Shown: piece by piece, positions 14,492 to 18,112 of the stretch
Position numbering within the stretch: the first letter of the stretch is position 1
How the letters are laid out: every line of letters begins with the position of its first letter
Assembly (NCBI GenBank): GCA_030696545.1
Contig: JAUYSA010000239.1
Location: 1 to 18,112 of the forward strand
Direction: 5' to 3'
DNA from: Hyphomonadaceae bacterium
GTDB lineage: Bacteria > Pseudomonadota > Alphaproteobacteria > Caulobacterales > Hyphomonadaceae
DNA length: 18,112 bases
Position numbers and translations under genes: made by a program
The notes under the pieces: generated by a model
The model's input: only the letters and a program-made list of their open reading frames with translations
Database searches by the model: none
Told to the model about the DNA's origin: nothing

Positions 14492-15550
14492 ATGCGCAGA
14501 TCGAAGTTGGTCGGAGCCGGACTTCTGGCGCTTGGGTTGGCGGCAGCGCCGGCAGCGCTCGCGCAGGCTGGATACACGCCGCCGAAGACGAGCTGGGGCG
14601 TGCCGGACCTGCAGGGTGACTGGACCAACGCCTCGATCACGCGGATGACGCGACCTGCCGGCATCGACACGCTGGTGATCACGTCCGAGCAGGCGAAGAA
14701 GCTCGAGGATGGCGACTTCAACAACATCCGTACGCGCGAGGAGCTGAAGCCGACTGACCAGAGCACAGGCGCGCCCGAGAAGGGCAAGGCTCTGCCGGGT
14801 GTCGGCAACTACAACGCGGTGTGGGTCGATCCGGGTGCGCATGTCGCCGTCGTGAATGGCGAGCTGCGCTCGTCGTGGATCACGGAGCCGGCGAACGGCA
14901 AGATTCCGTACAAGCCTGGACGTGGCGCGGCGCGCTATGAAGCGCCTGCTGCTGGCACGGCTGCCGCGAGTGCTGCATCGCGTTCGTATGAGGGGCCGGA
15001 ATCGCGCAGCGTGGGCGAGCGCTGCATCGTCGGGTTCGGCAATACGGGCGGGCCGGTGATGAACAATGTTCTATACAACAACACGTATCAGATCGTGCAG
15101 TCGCCGGACCATGCGATGATCCTCGTGGAGATGGTGCATGATGCTCGCATCATTCCGATCGTGGCGAGCAAGGCCGAGGCGAAGCACGATCCGAGCGGCA
15201 TCAAGAAGTGGCTGGGCGACAGCGTGGGCTGGTACGAAGACAACACGCTGGTCGTTGAAACGAAGAACGTTCATCCGCAGCAGCGCAGTTATGTTTCGGA
15301 AGCCGGCAAGATGACGGAGCGGTTCACGCGGACCGGGGATGGCGTGATCCTCTATCAGTTCGAGATCGATGATCCCGAGCAGTACAGCCAGGTCTGGAAG
15401 GGCGAGATGCCGATGCGCACCGCCACGGGAGCTGTTTACGAATACGCCTGCCATGAGGGGAATTACGGCCTGCTTGGCATCCTCGAAGGGGCGCGGCAGC
15501 AGGAAAGACGCGGCGGAAAGCTTGAGCTGACGGCCGACGACGAGGGTTAA
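14492..15550 (+). CDS. Exported protein of unknown function (PDLQG-type family)
   Basis: From ATG 14492 the product has 352 residues and a clear signal peptide (about 1-24, ending APAALA). The frame stays open upstream to 14393, but GGGGAG at 14479-14484 and the signal sequence favour this start. The mature protein opens with WGVPDLQGDWTN. It contains ANGKIPYKP, GERCIVGFGNTGGP, MNNVLYNNTYQIVQSPDH, VEMVHDARIIPI, WLGDSVGWYEDNTLVVET and a C-terminal YEYACHEGNYGLLGILEGAR. I recognise these as the conserved blocks of a widespread uncharacterised exported family in proteobacteria, with no established activity. Two cysteines, one in GERC and one in ACHE, could form a disulfide. It lies between murC and the extensin-like gene; a role in the cell envelope is only suggested by that position. 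Confidence 0.85.
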   Translation: MRRSKLVGAGLLALGLAAAPAALAQAGYTPPKTSWGVPDLQGDWTNASITRMTRPAGIDTLVITSEQAKKLEDGDFNNIRTREELKPTDQSTGAPEKGKALPGVGNYNAVWVDPGAHVAVVNGELRSSWITEPANGKIPYKPGRGAARYEAPAAGTAAASAASRSYEGPESRSVGERCIVGFGNTGGPVMNNVLYNNTYQIVQSPDHAMILVEMVHDARIIPIVASKAEAKHDPSGIKKWLGDSVGWYEDNTLVVETKNVHPQQRSYVSEAGKMTERFTRTGDGVILYQFEIDDPEQYSQVWKGEMPMRTATGAVYEYACHEGNYGLLGILEGARQQERRGGKLELTADDEG

Positions 15551-15679
15551 CGCCCGCGCGGCGTCAACCGTTACAAGACAGCAAGGACAGGGCCGGATTA
15601 GGGTTTCGGCAACCTTGCGGAGGCTTTTCCTGTCATCGTAGAAGGGGCGCGGGGCGCCTCGTTTGCAGACCTGATACGC

Positions 15680-16426
15680 ATGAAGAAGTCCCATTCCCTT
15701 ATCGCGCTCGGCGCTGGCGTCATGATCGCCCTTTCGTGCGGCGTGCTGCTGGCGAACTGGCGCATGGCGGAAGCAGCTGGCGGCGAGGTGCGGTTCGCGC
15801 GGCCTGATTACGCCGTGGCGCGACCTGCAGGCAGCGCGGCGATCGACCTGCAGAAATATGGCGTGCTCGGCGATGTGAAGCGGCTGGCTGGGCTGTCGAA
15901 AAATCTTGAGGCCTGCCGCGACGCGCTGGCGGCGGCGGGCGTGGATTTCACGATCGCGCCGGCTGAGCATGATGGCGCGTGCGGCTATGACGAGGCTGTT
16001 GTGGTCGATGCGTCGCTGTCGGACTGGAAAGCGCCGGACGCCATGCCGATGACATGCGACCTCGCCGCGAAGATGCACCTGTGGGAGCGCCATGTGGTGA
16101 TCCCGGCGGCGGAGAAATATCTCGGCTCGCCGGTGAAGGAGATCAAGGCGTTCGGCTCGTTCCAGTGCCGCCGTGTGGCGGGACATGACCGGCTTTCCGA
16201 ACACGCCTTTGCCAAGGCTGCGGATATCGCGGGCTTTGTTCTGGAAGACGGGCGCGAGATCAGCGTGCTGAAGGACTTCCGCAACAAGGGCGCGAAGGGC
16301 GATTTCCTGCGCGAGGTTCACGACCGGGCCTGCGGGCTGTTCGACGTGACGCTGGGGCCGGATTATAACGCCGACCACGCCAACCATTTCCATCTCGATG
16401 TCGGCGGGCAATACTCCTGCCGCTAG
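15680..16426 (+). CDS. Extensin-like, LAS-type putative peptidoglycan metallopeptidase
   Basis: The 248-residue protein has an N-terminal hydrophobic segment (about 8-26) that could be a signal peptide or anchor. It is followed by the extensin-like C-terminal domain known from alphaproteobacteria. The metal-site pattern of the LAS group (D-Ala-D-Ala carboxypeptidases and endopeptidases) is visible: H175 and D182 in SEHAFAKAADIAGF (HxxxxxxD), and HFH at 236-238 in DHANHFHLD (HxH). Four or more cysteines (C93-type positions, AACGYD, MTCDL, FQCRR, RACGL, YSCR) suggest disulfides in the periplasm. The likely role is cutting or trimming peptidoglycan stem peptides, but substrate and activity are inferred. 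The start ATG has no strong ribosome site. It lies 33 bases before murB, so co-transcription is likely. Confidence 0.85.
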   Translation: MKKSHSLIALGAGVMIALSCGVLLANWRMAEAAGGEVRFARPDYAVARPAGSAAIDLQKYGVLGDVKRLAGLSKNLEACRDALAAAGVDFTIAPAEHDGACGYDEAVVVDASLSDWKAPDAMPMTCDLAAKMHLWERHVVIPAAEKYLGSPVKEIKAFGSFQCRRVAGHDRLSEHAFAKAADIAGFVLEDGREISVLKDFRNKGAKGDFLREVHDRACGLFDVTLGPDYNADHANHFHLDVGGQYSCR

Positions 16427-16459
16427 CCTCGCAGCCTGACGCGCGCTAAGTCGGCAGGC

Positions 16460-17416
16460 ATGAGCATTTTTCTCGATCGGCTTCCCACGGTTCGCGGCAA
16501 ATTGCTGGCGGATGAACTGCTTGCGCCTTTCACCTGGTTCCGCGTGGGCGGGGCGGCGGATGCGCTGTTCCTGCCGAAGGACGAGGCGGATCTCGCGGAC
16601 TTTCTGGCCAATCTCGATCCCATCATTCCGGTGACTGTGCTGGGCGCGGCGTCGAACGTGATCGTGCGCGATGGCGGTATACCCGGCGTTGTCGTGCGGC
16701 TGGGGCCGAGCTTCGGCAAGGTGGCGACGGACGGATTGCGCGTGACGGCGGGCGCGGCGGCGCTGGATGGGCGCGTTTCAGTGGCGGCGGCGAATGCGGG
16801 GATCGCGGGACTGGAGTTTTTCTCAGGTGTGCCGGGCACGATCGGCGGCGCGCTGAGGATGAATGCCGGCTGCTATGGCCGCGAGACGAAGGATGTGCTG
16901 GTCGAGGCTTATGCGCTGGACCGGCAGGGCAAGCGCGTGACGTTGAAGAATGCGGATTTCCATTTCAGCTATCGGCATACGGAGGCGAGCGAGGATCTGA
17001 TCTTCGTCGAGGCTCTGTTCGAGGGGACGCCGGATGAGCCTGCTGCGATCATCGAGCGGATCGAGGCTTTGAAAGCAAGACGCGAGACGACGCAGCCGAT
17101 CCGGGAGAAGACGGGCGGGTCGACGTTTGCGAATCCCGATCCGCCAGGGACGCCGAACCAGCGTTCGTCGTGGAAGCTGATCGATGAGGCCGGGATGCGT
17201 GGGGCGCGGCGGGGCGGGGCGCAGGTGAGCGAGCTGCATTGCAACTTCCTGCTGAACGTCGGCGAAGCGACGGCGGCGGATATCGAAGGGCTGGGCGAGG
17301 ATGTACGTGCGGCGGTGAAGGCGAAGTCTGGCGTCGAGCTGCGGTGGGAGATCAAGCGGATCGGCCGGCCGGCGATAGATGAGAAGACTGAAGGTTATCT
17401 CGCCAAGGATGCTTGA
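16460..17416 (+). CDS. murB: UDP-N-acetylenolpyruvoylglucosamine reductase
   Basis: MurB is the FAD enzyme that reduces UDP-GlcNAc-enolpyruvate to UDP-MurNAc with NADPH, just before MurC in the pathway. The 318-residue product has TWFRVGGAADALFLP near the N-terminus and the FAD-binding stretches GAASNVIVRDGGIPGVVVRLG and FFSGVPGTIGGALRMNAGCYG. The catalytic residues can be placed: R172 in FSYRHTE, the proton donor S221 in GGSTFANP, and E297 in LRWEIKRIG. The short form and the SYRHTE pattern fit the type seen in alphaproteobacteria. The ATG has only a close AGG in front, so initiation may be weak. The 3' end overlaps the convergent minus-strand frame by 22 bases. Confidence 0.97.
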   Translation: MSIFLDRLPTVRGKLLADELLAPFTWFRVGGAADALFLPKDEADLADFLANLDPIIPVTVLGAASNVIVRDGGIPGVVVRLGPSFGKVATDGLRVTAGAAALDGRVSVAAANAGIAGLEFFSGVPGTIGGALRMNAGCYGRETKDVLVEAYALDRQGKRVTLKNADFHFSYRHTEASEDLIFVEALFEGTPDEPAAIIERIEALKARRETTQPIREKTGGSTFANPDPPGTPNQRSSWKLIDEAGMRGARRGGAQVSELHCNFLLNVGEATAADIEGLGEDVRAAVKAKSGVELRWEIKRIGRPAIDEKTEGYLAKDA

Positions 17417-18066
17417 TGGGCGTGAGGGGGCGTTCTCGCGGGTGAGCGCGAGTTGGTGCGGGATTGGGTTTCTGGAAATTTTGGAGAATGGGGGGGGCCG
17501 CGCGCGTAGTGGCCCCCACCGTCTTGCGCGCCAGGGCGCGCAATCCACCACCCCCAGTCCTTCGGACTGGAGGAGGAAATCTGGACGGCGAACAAGCGCA
17601 GGTGGTTTTCCTCCTCCGCGCAAAGCGCGGGGGAGGTGGATCGATGCGAAGCATCGAGACGGAGGGGGCAGCCGCGCTCACGGATCATGCGTTCGGCGCG
17701 GCGTTGCGCGAGGCGTTCGAGGTTGTGGAACAGCCTGGCGAGGTTGGTGAGGCGCTTCAGCAGACGTGAGAGCGACTTCGTGCGGCGCAGATACGGCGGT
17801 GCGATGCGGGCGGTGTAGATGAAGGGGAGGCCTGCGATCTGTCTTGCGCGCTCGGTGATGAGCAGCTGCACGCCGTGTTCGGCGGCGATGATGTGGGCTT
17901 CGAGGATTTCGCGGAGGTCTTCGCGGTGGGCGATCTCTTCGACATCAAAGGGGTCGTCGAGCCAGCCCATGATCTGGGAGATGTAATCGCGCGTGATCTC
18001 GCGCAGCCGCGCGACGGGGTCGAGCGGGAACAGGATGCGCAAGAGGGTCAGCAGCAGATCGACCAT
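17395..18066 (-). CDS. Hypothetical protein with repeat-derived C-terminus
   Basis: I do not recognise a named family. The frame codes 223 residues. The first approximately 132 look like a real protein: a hydrophobic N-terminal segment (MVDLLLTLLRILFPL), then amphipathic helices rich in leucine, arginine and glutamate (EITRDYISQIMGWLDDPFDV, LREILEAHIIAAEHGVQLL, SRLLKRLTNLARLFHNLERL). From about residue 133 to 186 the frame runs through the palindromic repeat at 17511-17669, and the last 36 residues are low-complexity proline- and arginine-rich sequence. The repeat has probably replaced or extended the original end. It is convergent with murB and overlaps its end. A good ribosome site is not visible before ATG 18066. 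The conserved half may be a membrane-associated helical protein. Confidence 0.5.
   Translation of the reverse strand: MVDLLLTLLRILFPLDPVARLREITRDYISQIMGWLDDPFDVEEIAHREDLREILEAHIIAAEHGVQLLITERARQIAGLPFIYTARIAPPYLRRTKSLSRLLKRLTNLARLFHNLERLAQRRAERMIRERGCPLRLDASHRSTSPALCAEEENHLRLFAVQISSSSPKDWGWWIARPGAQDGGGHYARGPPHSPKFPETQSRTNSRSPARTPPHAHQASLAR
17493..17517. terminator. GC-rich hairpin after murB
   Basis: GGGGGCC (17493-17499) pairs with GGCCCCC (17511-17517) over seven bases with an 11-nt loop. It lies about 75 bases after the murB stop and merges with the left end of the palindromic element. No T run follows, so it is at best a non-canonical terminator. It could still slow transcription leaving the cluster toward the convergent gene. 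Confidence 0.3.
17511..17669. repeat. 159-bp imperfect palindrome with nested hairpins
   Basis: The outer arms GGCCCCCACCGTCT (17511-17524) and AGACGGAGGGGGC (17657-17669) are inverted copies with one mismatch. Further in, 17543-17555 pairs with 17629-17641, and 17569-17579 with 17606-17617, all about the same centre near 17591. Between the paired blocks are short side hairpins: TTGCGCGC/GCGCGCAA (17524-17543), CCAGTCC-TTC-GGACTGG (17554-17570), CCGCGC-AAA-GCGCGG (17616-17630) and CGATGC-GAA-GCATCG (17642-17656). The form is that of a mosaic interspersed repeat, and similar purine-rich GGGGGAGGTGG strings are common in alphaproteobacterial intergenic regions. Confidence 0.8.
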
Positions 18067-18112
18067 GGGTGGGAGTATGACCCTCGGTCTGGGAGGGGTG
18101 GAATCTGGAGGG

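Noticed and set aside
12947..14842. 631-codon minus-strand frame opposite murC
   Set aside because: The longest shadow in the window; covers murC exactly in antisense with an H- and R-rich composition.
1..18112. CRISPR arrays, tRNAs, integrases or transposases
   Set aside because: No regularly spaced direct repeats, no cloverleaf with an acceptor end, and no recombinase motifs were seen on either strand.

Overview
The window is a GC-rich stretch of a bacterial chromosome that carries most of a dcw (division and cell wall) cluster. The gene order (rnpB, mraZ, rsmH, ftsL, ftsI, murE, murF, mraY, murD, ftsW, murG, murC, then murB) is the alphaproteobacterial one. The MurE DNPR motif indicates meso-diaminopimelate peptidoglycan, so a Gram-negative wall. 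A CtrA-like box, a DnaA box and GANTC sites upstream of mraZ hint at a Caulobacterales or Hyphomonadaceae-type relative. That placement is inference; the class-level placement is firmer.

Layout. 1-326: an approximately 150-bp mosaic repeat (88-239) and a rho-independent terminator. 327-644 (minus): a small secreted class I cytochrome c. 795-1207: RNase P RNA (rnpB). 1208-1520: a leader holding hairpins, a perfect DnaA box, a CtrA-like site and a 10-bp-spaced MraZ operator. 1521-14359: eleven tightly packed plus-strand genes, mostly overlapping by 1-8 bases. The clear exception is the murE-murF junction, where a palindromic repeat (6520-6635) sits inside a short bridging reading frame. 14492-16426: two exported proteins not usually listed in dcw clusters, one of unknown function and one LAS-type extensin-like putative metallopeptidase. 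16460-17416: murB. 17395-18066 (minus): a hypothetical gene whose 3' end runs into a 159-bp imperfect palindrome. ddl, ftsQ, ftsA and ftsZ do not appear before the window ends.

How the genes work together. MurB and MurC-F build UDP-MurNAc-pentapeptide in the cytoplasm. MraY and MurG convert it to lipid II at the inner membrane. The FtsW-FtsI pair polymerises and crosslinks lipid II at the septum, with FtsL as an activator or scaffold. MraZ is the autoregulator of the cluster and RsmH modifies 16S rRNA. The extensin-like protein could trim or modify periplasmic peptidoglycan, which would suit its position between murC and murB.

I found no wholly new system. The points most worth a second look are the repeat-bridged murE-murF junction, the layered regulatory leader of mraZ, the putative LAS peptidase inside the cluster, and the repeat-elongated hypothetical gene at the right end.
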